From: SCBR16-9 sp964537975
Lineage (GTDB): Bacteria; Hydrogenedentota; Hydrogenedentia; Hydrogenedentales; SCBR16-9
Direction: 5' to 3'
DNA length: 64,000 bases
NCBI GenBank assembly: GCA_964537975.1
Contig: CAZIDP010000002.1
Location: 124,001-188,000 of the forward strand
In this document: in pieces, positions 20,263 through 28,702 of the stretch
How positions within the stretch are numbered: the stretch's first letter is position 1
Layout: each line of letters starts with the position of its first letter
Program-made: the position numbers and the translations under genes
Notes under the pieces: model-generated
Seen by the model: the letters and a program-made list of their open reading frames with translations, nothing else
The model's database searches: none
What the model was told of the DNA's origin: nothing

Positions 20263-21348
20263 ATGAGTTCCATCCTGGATGCCTTAAAAAAACTGGAAGA
20301 GGAAAAAGCAGCACGACATGCTCGCGAATCAATGGTTGAGGAACCATTTAATCCAAAAAACGCAGCAGAAGAGTTGTTCGGTGAAATTGAACCAGGTTCA
20401 GTAGCAGTTCACAATGATAATTTTCGACTCACCAAATGGACCTTGTTATTTGGTGGTAGCTTTATGCTGCTTATGTTCGGCCTTGTCATCGGATTGGCAA
20501 CATGGGTAATCATTGCCCTAACACAAGTCATTCCTGCTCAAACAGAGGGTTCCGTTCAGGTCGCGCAAGTTTTACCTCCAAACCCTGAATTGCAAGCGAC
20601 TGTGGTCGAAGTGTCATCAGAAAATCTCCGTGAGCAAAGCGTTCAAGAGATATCAAGCCCAGATATTTTAATTCAGGAAAGGTCTTCCCCTGCAGAAGCG
20701 CAATTGGAAATCTCACCGATTGAACCCGGTGATGAACGCACAACCGCTACAAGCAGCACGGTAGTATCTCAAACTGGCCCTGAACGCGTTCAAATCTTGC
20801 CGCAACCTGTTATTGAAGCACAAACAAACAGTCAAGATACCCTGGGACAACCAGCAAACGTAGCTTCAACTACCAATGAGCAAGTACCTGTTCAAGTACC
20901 GGTACCTGTCCGCACACAAAATGTTAGTCAGGAACCAATACCAGAATCTCCAGTACCAATAACACCACCGCCACCACGCAATGTTGCATCCATAACAACA
21001 CAAACAGCATCTACTTATAACTCGCCAGAAGATAATATTGGTTCTGCCGTATCATCTGGATCAACCAGTGAATCCAAGCGAAATTCGGAGCCAGTGCCAG
21101 ACAATTTACGCTCCTTGCCGCAACTTCGCAACACAGAGCGTAACCGGCATGGTTTAGAAGGCATGCGTATTAACATGCTGCGTGAGCCCAGTGACAGCCG
21201 TCCCAATGCATTGGCAATTATTAATTTGAATCGTGTTTTTGTAGGAGAACGAATTCCTGATACCAATGCCAGATTGATCGGTGTTGAGGCTCGCGGCATT
21301 GCAATTGAAATTCTTGACAGTCAAGAACGCTATTTTGTCGATCATTGA
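20263..21348 (+). CDS. GspB-like secretion accessory protein
   Basis: A 361-aa bitopic membrane protein. The ATG at 20263 is preceded by GGGGAG; the frame opens at 20230. It begins with MSSILDALKKLEEEKAARHA, the N-terminal signature of GspB/ExeB-type proteins. One membrane helix (about 60-87) is followed by a long Pro/Gln/Ser-rich periplasmic linker (about 90-295). A small C-terminal domain (about 305-361: ALAIINLNRVFVGERIP, IAIEILDSQERYFVDH) matches the T2SSB fold. It pairs with the upstream ExeA/GspA-like ATPase. In known systems GspA-GspB aids secretin insertion through peptidoglycan. Sequence divergence in the linker is expected; the ends carry the assignment. Confidence 0.85.
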   Translation: MSSILDALKKLEEEKAARHARESMVEEPFNPKNAAEELFGEIEPGSVAVHNDNFRLTKWTLLFGGSFMLLMFGLVIGLATWVIIALTQVIPAQTEGSVQVAQVLPPNPELQATVVEVSSENLREQSVQEISSPDILIQERSSPAEAQLEISPIEPGDERTTATSSTVVSQTGPERVQILPQPVIEAQTNSQDTLGQPANVASTTNEQVPVQVPVPVRTQNVSQEPIPESPVPITPPPPRNVASITTQTASTYNSPEDNIGSAVSSGSTSESKRNSEPVPDNLRSLPQLRNTERNRHGLEGMRINMLREPSDSRPNALAIINLNRVFVGERIPDTNARLIGVEARGIAIEILDSQERYFVDH

Positions 21349-21358
21349 GTCGTGTTCC

Positions 21359-22162
21359 CTAAACATATGTTGTTTGTTTACTTGCAACAAAAATCATTTC
21401 AGGGGAATCGTCGCAAAGTGGTGATTTGTCAAAGTTGCCAAAGAGTTGCACGATACTAAAACCGGTCCGTGATAACAAGTGTTCAACCTCATAGCGGAAA
21501 AAATATCGTAATGGAAATGATTGAACATGACGTTCCTGCAATCCATTGTGATCAGAAATGTAATAGATGAGTTCAACATTATTATATTGTTCTGCCCGAT
21601 GGGATTGGGCAATTCGACTGCATCTACGTAATTTTTTGCCGTCTGGCAACGCACACATTGGGACATCCTCAGTTTCTTCTGAACTCTGTGGATTGCATAG
21701 CATGTAGAAATTTACCTGAAATAAATCAAACACCAACAGCCCATTCTCATTAAGATGCTTGGAAACGCTTTTAAGGCAATCAACCTGTTCTTGAATAGAA
21801 ATCAGATGTTGAAATGGGCGAAATGGGATGATGATTAAATCAAATTTGCGGTTGAGTTCAAAGTTAGTCATATTGGAATGAACAAGCTCTATACGTGTGC
21901 GGGTATCTTCTGACTGAGAATTGAGATGATGCCGACATTGTTCGAGCATATGAGAGGATGAATCCAAGCCGACGATATTGATTCCAGTCATTGCAACAGG
22001 TACGAGAATCCGTCCGGTTCCACAGCCCAACTCAAGAACATTTCCATTAACTTCCCGACATAAATCTACATAAAACTGAATGTCCTTACGATTTGCGTAA
22101 AGTGGGAGAGAGTCATATGTGGTAGCAACAACGGTATTGTAATTGTTATCTATACTGCACAT
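21359..22162 (-). CDS. Class I SAM-dependent methyltransferase
   Basis: A 267-aa cytoplasmic methyltransferase. Motif I is VLELGCGTGRILVP (about 39-52), followed by the acidic residue of motif II in GLDSSSHMLEQC. A later LIIIPFRPFQHL segment takes the place of motif IV. The fold is the Rossmann-type Methyltransf_25 group. The stop is only 10 bp from the gspB stop, in convergent arrangement. No neighbour tells the substrate, and none of the residues I can see restricts it. The ATG at 22162 is the only sensible start. Confidence 0.85.
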   Translation of the reverse strand: MCSIDNNYNTVVATTYDSLPLYANRKDIQFYVDLCREVNGNVLELGCGTGRILVPVAMTGINIVGLDSSSHMLEQCRHHLNSQSEDTRTRIELVHSNMTNFELNRKFDLIIIPFRPFQHLISIQEQVDCLKSVSKHLNENGLLVFDLFQVNFYMLCNPQSSEETEDVPMCALPDGKKLRRCSRIAQSHRAEQYNNVELIYYISDHNGLQERHVQSFPLRYFFRYEVEHLLSRTGFSIVQLFGNFDKSPLCDDSPEMIFVASKQTTYV

Positions 22163-22638
22163 TTTGTTTTCCAGCCGAACATTTCATAATACCAATTTTG
22201 TTTTTATCAGCATCATTTTTATGCATACTCGGTAGAAATCGGATTGAAAATAATATGTTCCAAGTAACATGTGTACAATTTTATCAATTATGGACTATTG
22301 ATGATTCAGAAGTTTGTAAAATAATTTATACACTGTTGATTGTTGCATGAGTTTATCATTAATTAGTATTAAGTTATTAGTTCAATAGCTTTTATATCGT
22401 TGCATATTATCATGGCAAAATTATACACTCTTATTGGTTGCGCCTGAATTGCTAATGAGCAAAATGTTACGTATGCATAATAAATTATACCTCTGGACAG
22501 CAATGTACTGTTGCCAAATGTTTGTTATGATGCTAATCCTGCCCTGTGCAACCAGAAAGTTAGTATTCTTTCTAACAGGGTAGCTATGTAAGATTTGCTA
22601 CTTCACCTCAAGGTATTCCTCACAGACAAGGAGACACC
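22163..22638. other. AT-rich leader and promoter region of aspC
   Basis: 476 bases without a gene between two divergent starts. A possible sigma70-type promoter reads TTGCAT (22400-22405), 16-bp spacer, TATACA (22422-22427). The aspC leader holds two small mutually close dyads: AGAAAG/CTTTCT (or GTTAG/CTAAC) at about 22554-22576, and GTAGC/GCTAC at 22580-22601, then the AAGGAG ribosome site. They could be an attenuator, but there is no U-tract and no leader peptide that I can support. Confidence 0.35.
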
Positions 22639-23829
22639 ATGTTCGAGAAACACGATGCCGCCCCGCCAGATGCCATTCTTGGCTTAACCGAAGCTTTTAA
22701 AAAAGATACCAATCCCAAAAAGGTAAATTTAGGTGTTGGTGTATACAAAGATGCAAACAACGAGACACCTATTTTGGGCACCGTGAAAAAAGCAGAAGAA
22801 ATCCTGTTGCAGAAAGAGCAAACGAAAAGCTACCTGCCCATCTCCGGAGCACCATCGTATGGTGTAAAAGTACAGGAGCTGCTTTTTGGCGCTGATCATG
22901 AGATTATTAAAAATACTCGTGCGCATACAGCACAAACTCCCGGCGGTACAGGAGCATTGCGGGTAGCTGGTGACTTAATAACGCACCTTTTTCCTGGTAG
23001 TACTCTGTGGATGAGCAATCCCACATGGAACAACCACCCCGCAATATTTGAAGCCGCTGGTCTTCCGATGAAAGAATATCCATATTACGATTATTCCACT
23101 AAAAAGCTCGACTTTGAAGGTATGTTGAATACGTTTAAAGATATTCCGGAAGGTGATGTAGTTCTACTACATGCATGTTGCCATAACCCCAGTGGCATGG
23201 ACCCCGATTTGGAGCAATGGCAAGCCATTGCCCAAATTGCACGTGAACGCAAATGGTTGCCGTTTTTTGATTTTGCCTACCAGGGATTCGCTGAAGGTCT
23301 GGAGGCCGATGCCGCTGGCATAAAGGCTTTCTGTCATGAAGGTTGCGAATTGTTAATTTGCAGTTCTTTCTCGAAAAATTTTGGCCTGTACAATGAGCGT
23401 ACCGGCGCATTGACGGTGGTTGGTGCAACGAAAGATGCTGCTGATAAGGTTTTCAGTCATGTAAAGACACGTATTCGCAGTAACTATTCCAATCCGCCTT
23501 ACCATGGTGGCGGTATTGTGGACATCATTCTTAGTGACACAGAATTGCGCCGAGAGTGGGAAGAAGAAGTCAAAGAAATGCGGGACCGCATCAACAGTAT
23601 GCGTCATCGATTTGTAGACACCCTTGCCTCAAAAGGTGTGAATCAGGATTTTTCTTTCATCACAACCCAGAGTGGAATGTTTTCTTTTTCCGGGTTGAAC
23701 AAGCAACAGGTGGAAATCCTGCGTGAAAAGTATGCTATTTACATCGTAGGTTCCGGACGTATAAATGTAGCAGGAATAACCGAAGATAACCTCGATTATC
23801 TCTGCTCGGCCATAGCAGACGTTCTGTAA
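22639..23829 (+). CDS. aspC: Aspartate/aromatic aminotransferase, class I-alpha
   Basis: PLP-dependent aminotransferase that exchanges amino groups between aspartate (or aromatic amino acids) and 2-oxoglutarate. At 396 aa it equals E. coli AspC/TyrB in length. Visible motifs: NLGVGVYKD near the N-terminus, the TPGGTGALR phosphate-cradle segment, HACCHNPSGMDP (Asn contacting PLP), FFDFAYQGFAEG, and the PLP lysine in SSFSKNFGLYNER (about 245-257). The C-terminal RINVAGITEDN carries the substrate-carboxylate Arg. It follows an AAGGAG site. The gene stands alone. Discriminating Asp versus aromatic preference from sequence is not possible here. Confidence 0.93.
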   Translation: MFEKHDAAPPDAILGLTEAFKKDTNPKKVNLGVGVYKDANNETPILGTVKKAEEILLQKEQTKSYLPISGAPSYGVKVQELLFGADHEIIKNTRAHTAQTPGGTGALRVAGDLITHLFPGSTLWMSNPTWNNHPAIFEAAGLPMKEYPYYDYSTKKLDFEGMLNTFKDIPEGDVVLLHACCHNPSGMDPDLEQWQAIAQIARERKWLPFFDFAYQGFAEGLEADAAGIKAFCHEGCELLICSSFSKNFGLYNERTGALTVVGATKDAADKVFSHVKTRIRSNYSNPPYHGGGIVDIILSDTELRREWEEEVKEMRDRINSMRHRFVDTLASKGVNQDFSFITTQSGMFSFSGLNKQQVEILREKYAIYIVGSGRINVAGITEDNLDYLCSAIADVL

Positions 23830-23884
23830 TTCTGTTGGCTCCTGGAATTCAGCATGAAATTCTGTCCCGGGGATGTGGAAACCA

Positions 23885-24550
23885 CTATGTCGTCATATCG
23901 GCAAGATAATGTGAAAGTACATATTCCCGGGCTTCTGCTAATGTGTCGCATACTGCGGTCGGCTCCAAAGCTTCCAGCTCTTTTCGAGTATTGTATCCGG
24001 TGGTAACAGCAATACACGCTACACCTGCGCTTTGTGCCGCTTTGACATCAAAATGCATGTCACCTACAAAAAGCATTTCATCCGCTCCAACCTCCAGATT
24101 CTCCATAGATCGAAGTAGTGCTTCCGGATGCGGCTTCGGGTGTTTCACTTCATCCGGCCCAACGCGAGACGTAAAATAATGTAGTATGCCAAGATATTCA
24201 AGAATGCGCTCGGATGCAGACAATTTTTTGGATGTCGCAAAACCCATTTTCAGACCTGCATTATCAAATGCAGCAAGTGTCTCCGACACATCAGGAAGCA
24301 GGTGAGTCATGTCACTCGCAATTGTTTTATGGTATTCCCGGTAAATATCTACATAGTGTTCCAGGTCATCATGTTCACCTAATAGTATAGCCAATTGATC
24401 GATCAAGGGATATCCAATACTGTCTACCACTTTTTTTCTGGGTGGCCGTTCAATATTCAATGTATCAAAGAGGTGGTAACAGGACTGGACGATGGCTTCT
24501 GTTGAATCAATTAGTGTGCCATCAAGATCAAAAACAACTGCGCGTAACAT
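23885..24550 (-). CDS. HAD-superfamily phosphatase, phosphoglycolate phosphatase-like
   Basis: A 221-aa HAD hydrolase, cytoplasmic. Motif I is DLDGTLIDST (8-17), motif II is ATSKK (about 110), and motif III/IV is KPHPEALL...FVGDMHFDVKAA. The four-helix cap after motif I makes it subclass IA, like Gph or PpaX. It hydrolyses a small phosphomonoester, perhaps phosphoglycolate or pyrophosphate. It is last in an apparent minus-strand operon after ddl, dapF and purN (49 bp from purN). The ATG at 24550 has an AGGAG site. The family is firm; the substrate is open. Confidence 0.88.
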   Translation of the reverse strand: MLRAVVFDLDGTLIDSTEAIVQSCYHLFDTLNIERPPRKKVVDSIGYPLIDQLAILLGEHDDLEHYVDIYREYHKTIASDMTHLLPDVSETLAAFDNAGLKMGFATSKKLSASERILEYLGILHYFTSRVGPDEVKHPKPHPEALLRSMENLEVGADEMLFVGDMHFDVKAAQSAGVACIAVTTGYNTRKELEALEPTAVCDTLAEAREYVLSHYLADMTT

Positions 24551-24599
24551 GTACTATATACTCCTAATAAAAAATTAAATTACATGAAGCAATTACACT

Positions 24600-25214
24600 T
24601 CATTTTATCCGGACGATGCGGCCTTCAACCTGAATGCGTCCTTCAGAAATGAGCTGAATTGCTTTGGGATAAATTTCGCGCTCTTTGGCCATGACCCGTT
24701 CTGCAAGAGAGTCTAGTGTATCATCTTCGCGTACAGGTACCGTATCTTGCATGATGATAGGGCCGTGATCGTACAATGGGTCGACAAAATGTACCGTCAC
24801 ACCGGTAATCTTTGCCCCGTACTTCAACACAGCTTCATGCACATGATGCCCATACATCCCCTTGCCACAAAAGGCAGGAATTAACCCAGGGTGAACGTTA
24901 ACAATGCGATTCTCAAAGTCCGGTGGTATTTCCAACAACGACATAAACCCGGCAAGTACTACAAGTTCTGCGTTATGGCCGCAGATAAATTGCCAGATAT
25001 CGGCATTAAATTTTCCAAGGTCCTCGTATTGTTTCCTGGGGAATGCTCTGGCAGGAATACCATGATCTTCAGCTCGTACCAAACCATACGCATCACTGCG
25101 AGAAGATGCGACACATACAATCTGAGCATCCAGTGTCTTCTTTTCAATGTGGTCAATAATATTTTGCAAGGTAGAGCCACTACCGGACAATAACACGGCT
25201 ATCTTTAAGGTCAT
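24600..25214 (-). CDS. purN: Phosphoribosylglycinamide formyltransferase
   Basis: Transfers a formyl group from 10-formyltetrahydrofolate to GAR in purine synthesis. About 204 aa from the ATG at 25214, which follows AGAGGA; a GTG five codons earlier lies inside the ribosome-site region and is less likely. It starts MTLKIAVLLSGSGSTLQNII. The catalytic Asn-His pair lies in NVHPGLIPAF, and the Asp in VHFVDPLYDHGPII. Length and order fit the PurN family well. It sits 64 bp downstream of dapF and 49 bp upstream of the HAD phosphatase gene in a probable operon with ddl, although purine and cell-wall genes have no direct pathway link. Confidence 0.93.
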   Translation of the reverse strand: MTLKIAVLLSGSGSTLQNIIDHIEKKTLDAQIVCVASSRSDAYGLVRAEDHGIPARAFPRKQYEDLGKFNADIWQFICGHNAELVVLAGFMSLLEIPPDFENRIVNVHPGLIPAFCGKGMYGHHVHEAVLKYGAKITGVTVHFVDPLYDHGPIIMQDTVPVREDDTLDSLAERVMAKEREIYPKAIQLISEGRIQVEGRIVRIK

Positions 25215-25278
25215 GCCACATCCTCTCACCAGATTATTTATCTATTTGTTTGTTTTTTCAGAAAAGAATAACACTGTA

Positions 25279-26118
25279 TTATGCGTGTGGCCAGATACCA
25301 CTAAATGCTTCTTCAGCAGGACCTTCCTGGTAGACACAGCCGTCTTCTTCCCAGGATATTGTCAGCACACCAAATACAAGGTGTACCTGTACACGCCGGT
25401 TTACCTGCTCTGTTAACATGGAAGCCAACGCTGCGCCGCAGGAGCCGCTCCCGCTTGCCATGGTGATACCACTTCCTCGTTCCCAAATGCGCATTACAAT
25501 ATTGTCCCGATCTTTAACCGTAACGAACTCCACATTGGTGCGCTTTGGGAAAGCAACATGATTTTCAATCAAAGGGCCAAGCTGGAGTAAATCAACCTTG
25601 GTTGCATCTTTTACAAACACTACGGCATGCGGGTTACCAATATTAACACAGGTGACTTCAATGTTCTCTGATCCTATGGGCAGAGGCTCACTGATAACTT
25701 TTCCTGGAGCACCAGCCATCGGAATTTCCGTGCGATCAAATTTCGGAGTTCCCATATTGGAACGAACACGCACAACTTTTTCCTTTTCAATTTTCAAAGA
25801 TACTTTATTGGGCCCTGCCAAAGTATCTATTACAAATTCTGTTTTATCCGTCATCTTGCGTTCATAGACATATTTTGCGAAACACCGAATTCCATTACCA
25901 CAGGTTTCCGCTTCACTTCCATCGGCATTGAAAATTCTCATTTTAAAATCATGCGATTCGTGGGGAAGAATCAGAATAATGCCATCTGCACCAACACCAA
26001 GATGTCGATGACTCATTGCTTTCGATAGCGCTCCAAAATCAGCCGTGGTTAACTTGTCATGTTCAATAAATAGATAGTCATTTCCCAAGCCATGCAATTT
26101 AGTGAATGGAATGGCCAT
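25279..26118 (-). CDS. dapF: Diaminopimelate epimerase with Cys-to-Ser active-site change
   Basis: Converts LL- to meso-diaminopimelate for lysine and peptidoglycan. It is 279 aa, the usual length. Two-domain DapF fold motifs are clear: KLHGLGNDYL at the start, GADG (43-46) and the first catalytic Cys73 in AETCGNGIRC. In typical DapF the second catalytic Cys is in an ACGSGAC motif. Here the aligned motif is ASGSGSC, with Ser222 (codon AGC) at that position and only the later Cys227 kept. This may slow or alter the reaction, or indicate a Cys/Ser pair. It starts 2 bp after ddl stops, so the two are tightly coupled, which suggests a real role in wall precursor supply. Confidence 0.88.
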   Translation of the reverse strand: MAIPFTKLHGLGNDYLFIEHDKLTTADFGALSKAMSHRHLGVGADGIILILPHESHDFKMRIFNADGSEAETCGNGIRCFAKYVYERKMTDKTEFVIDTLAGPNKVSLKIEKEKVVRVRSNMGTPKFDRTEIPMAGAPGKVISEPLPIGSENIEVTCVNIGNPHAVVFVKDATKVDLLQLGPLIENHVAFPKRTNVEFVTVKDRDNIVMRIWERGSGITMASGSGSCGAALASMLTEQVNRRVQVHLVFGVLTISWEEDGCVYQEGPAEEAFSGIWPHA

Positions 26119-26120
26119 TA

Positions 26121-27149
26121 TTAAATCTGTCCTTTCTCTACTTTATGCTGTGATGCTTTGCGTATAGCAGCTTCAATAAATAATGTAACCATGTCTGGGT
26201 ACGAAATCCCGGCTGCTGCAGCAGCCTGTGGGTATAGCGAAGTCTGTGTTAAACCGGGAACCGTGTTAACTTCCAGCCAAATTGGTGTGTCACCATATAC
26301 TATAAAATCGCTTCGACTCCACCCTTCACATCCCACGATATCATGCACATGCAAAGCAATATCCTGTATTTTCTCCGTTAATTCAGGAGCAATCCTTGCC
26401 GGAGTTATCTCTTCTGATGCTCCCGGTGTATACTTGGCCTCATAATCAAAATAACTGCTACTACGAGGACGGATTTCAGTCAGAGGGAGGGGACGAATCA
26501 GACCATTTGCCTCTGAATCAAGTACACCACAGGTTATCTCCAAACCCGCAATATATTCTTCAACCATTATCATGTCATCAATCTCCAATACCTCTGACAT
26601 GCCTTTACGAAAAGCCGCTTCATCACTGGCAATTACGATGCCAAAACTGGAGCCTTGACGGTTAGCCTTAATAACACATGGAAAACCAATGTCGTTTCTA
26701 ACCGTATTCACAACAGTATCCTGGTCGACAATCCAAGTAGTTCGGTCCAGTGCGACATGCCCTGCGACCCGTACTCCCTGAGCCTGTACAACCGCCTTAC
26801 AGCGAATCTTGTCGAATGCCAGTGCGCTTGCCGCACAGCCCGATCCTGTATAGGGAATATCCAGCGTATCCAGGAATCCCTGGATTTTGCCATCTTCACC
26901 AAATGCGCCATGAAGCGCAACAAAAATACAGGTTGGAGACATCGTCTTTAAATAAATTACCGCATCAAAGATTGACATGGGTGAACATTCTGGGAAACAC
27001 CACATGCCATCCCGGTCTATAAGCACTGGCGTTGTGTCATATTTGGATTGGTCAATTGATTTTAATACCATATTACCAGAATTTACAGATACATCATGCT
27101 CAAGACTGGGTCCCCCCATCAATACAATAATTTTCAGCTGTGTACTCAC
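26121..27149 (-). CDS. ddl: D-alanine--D-alanine ligase
   Basis: ATP-grasp ligase that joins two D-Ala for peptidoglycan. The open frame extends to 27305, but the family N-terminus (LKIIVLMGGPSLEHDVS) begins right after a GTG at 27149 that follows an AGGAG site, so I place the start there (342 aa). Visible motifs: GGPSLEHDVS, VALHGAFGEDG, PYTGSG, and the metal-ligand region near the end (WSRSDFIVYGDTPIWLEVNTVPGLT). The gene heads the minus-strand cluster ddl-dapF-purN-HAD and is divergent from the Gfo/Idh gene. Nothing abnormal was seen in the ATP-grasp motifs. Confidence 0.92.
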   Translation of the reverse strand: MSTQLKIIVLMGGPSLEHDVSVNSGNMVLKSIDQSKYDTTPVLIDRDGMWCFPECSPMSIFDAVIYLKTMSPTCIFVALHGAFGEDGKIQGFLDTLDIPYTGSGCAASALAFDKIRCKAVVQAQGVRVAGHVALDRTTWIVDQDTVVNTVRNDIGFPCVIKANRQGSSFGIVIASDEAAFRKGMSEVLEIDDMIMVEEYIAGLEITCGVLDSEANGLIRPLPLTEIRPRSSSYFDYEAKYTPGASEEITPARIAPELTEKIQDIALHVHDIVGCEGWSRSDFIVYGDTPIWLEVNTVPGLTQTSLYPQAAAAAGISYPDMVTLFIEAAIRKASQHKVEKGQI

Positions 27150-27369
27150 GACTACATTCTCCTGTAACAAATTTGGCAATCCTGATAGCATGCTACCCGA
27201 TTGCTTGCCCCAACATGTTGTGTTAAAATTTCTCTTATACCCCATCAAAGCTACCAGTTCCCAGGAATAGAAAAAAGCAATTTTCACCATTGACTCATGC
27301 TTCACAGGGTGCTATCTTGAATCCTGTCTTAATGATATCTATTTCAATTTAGGACAGGGAGAATACACC

Positions 27370-28683
27370 ATGAGAAATGAGGTGATTTCACGTCGCCGAT
27401 TTCTGGGCCTGACTGGTGCGGGAGCTATTGGTTTGGGGGCAACCGCTTTAATAAAGGCCAAAGAAACGCATGCGGTTTCGCATGTAGGCGCCAATGACAA
27501 AATACATCTGGGGTTTGTCGGCCTGGGAGGTATGGGCCGCTCCCATATGGATCGTCTTGTAAACCACAAAGATGTAGTCATTGTAGCGGGGACAGACCCC
27601 GATGCGCAACGAAGACGTGCTGCAAAAAATTTTGCGGCAAGTCAAGGCAAAGAAATCAGCACCTACATTGATTATCGGGAAATGCTGGAAAGCCACCCGG
27701 AAATCGATGCTGTATTTGTTGCCACCCCGGACCATTGGCATGCCCTGGCAAGCATTGATTCCATTCGGGCCGGCAAAGATGTGTATTGCGAGAAACCGCT
27801 CGCGCTAACCATTGACGAAGGAAAAAAGATGGTAGCAGCAGCACGCCGGTTTGGGCGTATTGTTCAAATGGGCACGCAGCAACGAGGGGACCAGGGACAC
27901 TTTTGCCATGCTTGTGAATTGGTGCGCAATGGCAGGATTGGTGAATTGGAACGCGTAGTATGTTATTTTGGAGCAAACCCACATCATGGATTCGTTGCAA
28001 ATGAGGAACCTCCACCGTATCTCGATTGGGAATATTACTTGGGACCTGCACCGTTTCGACCATACAATCGGTTGATTCACCCCTATAATTTTCGCTTCTT
28101 CCGAGATTTCTCCGGAGGACTTTTGACGGACTGGGGGGTACATTTGTTCGATATCGCACAGTGGGGAGCAGCCAAAGACTTTACGAGCCCAAAACGCATT
28201 GAAGCTGAGTACAAGATGTATCGTGACAACATGTATGATTTTCCTGCAACATCATTGATACACTATGATTATGGAGACGTCAAGCTGGAATGGCATCAGG
28301 GCACCGATATCCAGTTTGAAGCAGGACAAGATTACGGCACAAAGTTTTACGGCACAGAGGGCGAGGTGTTTGTGAATCGTGGTGGATACACAGCCCGAAA
28401 CAAATTGGGCAACCCGATTAATGAAGTATTGGGTGTCAATGATGAACGGCTGTACCATACCAATTCACACCATCAGAATTTTTTTGATTCCGTAAGAAAT
28501 CGAACACTACCCATTTGTGATATTGCGACAGGGCATCGTGCTACTGCAATTTCACATTTGGGCAACATTGCAACCTGGTTGGGTCGGCCAGTTGATTACG
28601 ACCCGGTAAATGAATTTTTCCCCGGTAACACAGCAGCTAACATGATGATGACAAAACCATATCGTGCCCCTTGGCACATGTAG
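27370..28683 (+). CDS. Tat-exported Gfo/Idh/MocA family oxidoreductase
   Basis: A 437-aa NAD(P)-dependent sugar or inositol oxidoreductase-family protein with a twin-arginine signal (ISRRRFLGLTGAGAIGLGATAL, about 6-27), so it should be folded with cofactor and then exported. The Rossmann motif is GFVGLGGMGRSH (about 50-61) and the catalytic EKPLA lies near residue 142 (VYCEKPLALT). The second domain carries the LTDWGVHLFDIAQWG segment typical of the Tat-exported subfamily common in Planctomycetota-like bacteria. ATG at 27370 with GGGAG. A HEAT-repeat exported protein follows 19 bp later and is probably co-transcribed. Substrate unknown. Confidence 0.9.
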   Translation: MRNEVISRRRFLGLTGAGAIGLGATALIKAKETHAVSHVGANDKIHLGFVGLGGMGRSHMDRLVNHKDVVIVAGTDPDAQRRRAAKNFAASQGKEISTYIDYREMLESHPEIDAVFVATPDHWHALASIDSIRAGKDVYCEKPLALTIDEGKKMVAAARRFGRIVQMGTQQRGDQGHFCHACELVRNGRIGELERVVCYFGANPHHGFVANEEPPPYLDWEYYLGPAPFRPYNRLIHPYNFRFFRDFSGGLLTDWGVHLFDIAQWGAAKDFTSPKRIEAEYKMYRDNMYDFPATSLIHYDYGDVKLEWHQGTDIQFEAGQDYGTKFYGTEGEVFVNRGGYTARNKLGNPINEVLGVNDERLYHTNSHHQNFFDSVRNRTLPICDIATGHRATAISHLGNIATWLGRPVDYDPVNEFFPGNTAANMMMTKPYRAPWHM

Positions 28684-28702
28684 TTAGGAGGTACTTAAGA
28701 AC

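Noticed and set aside
22554..22601. aspC leader dyads as an attenuator
   Set aside because: Short overlapping stems exist, but there is no U-tract and no leader peptide, so I kept it only as a note.
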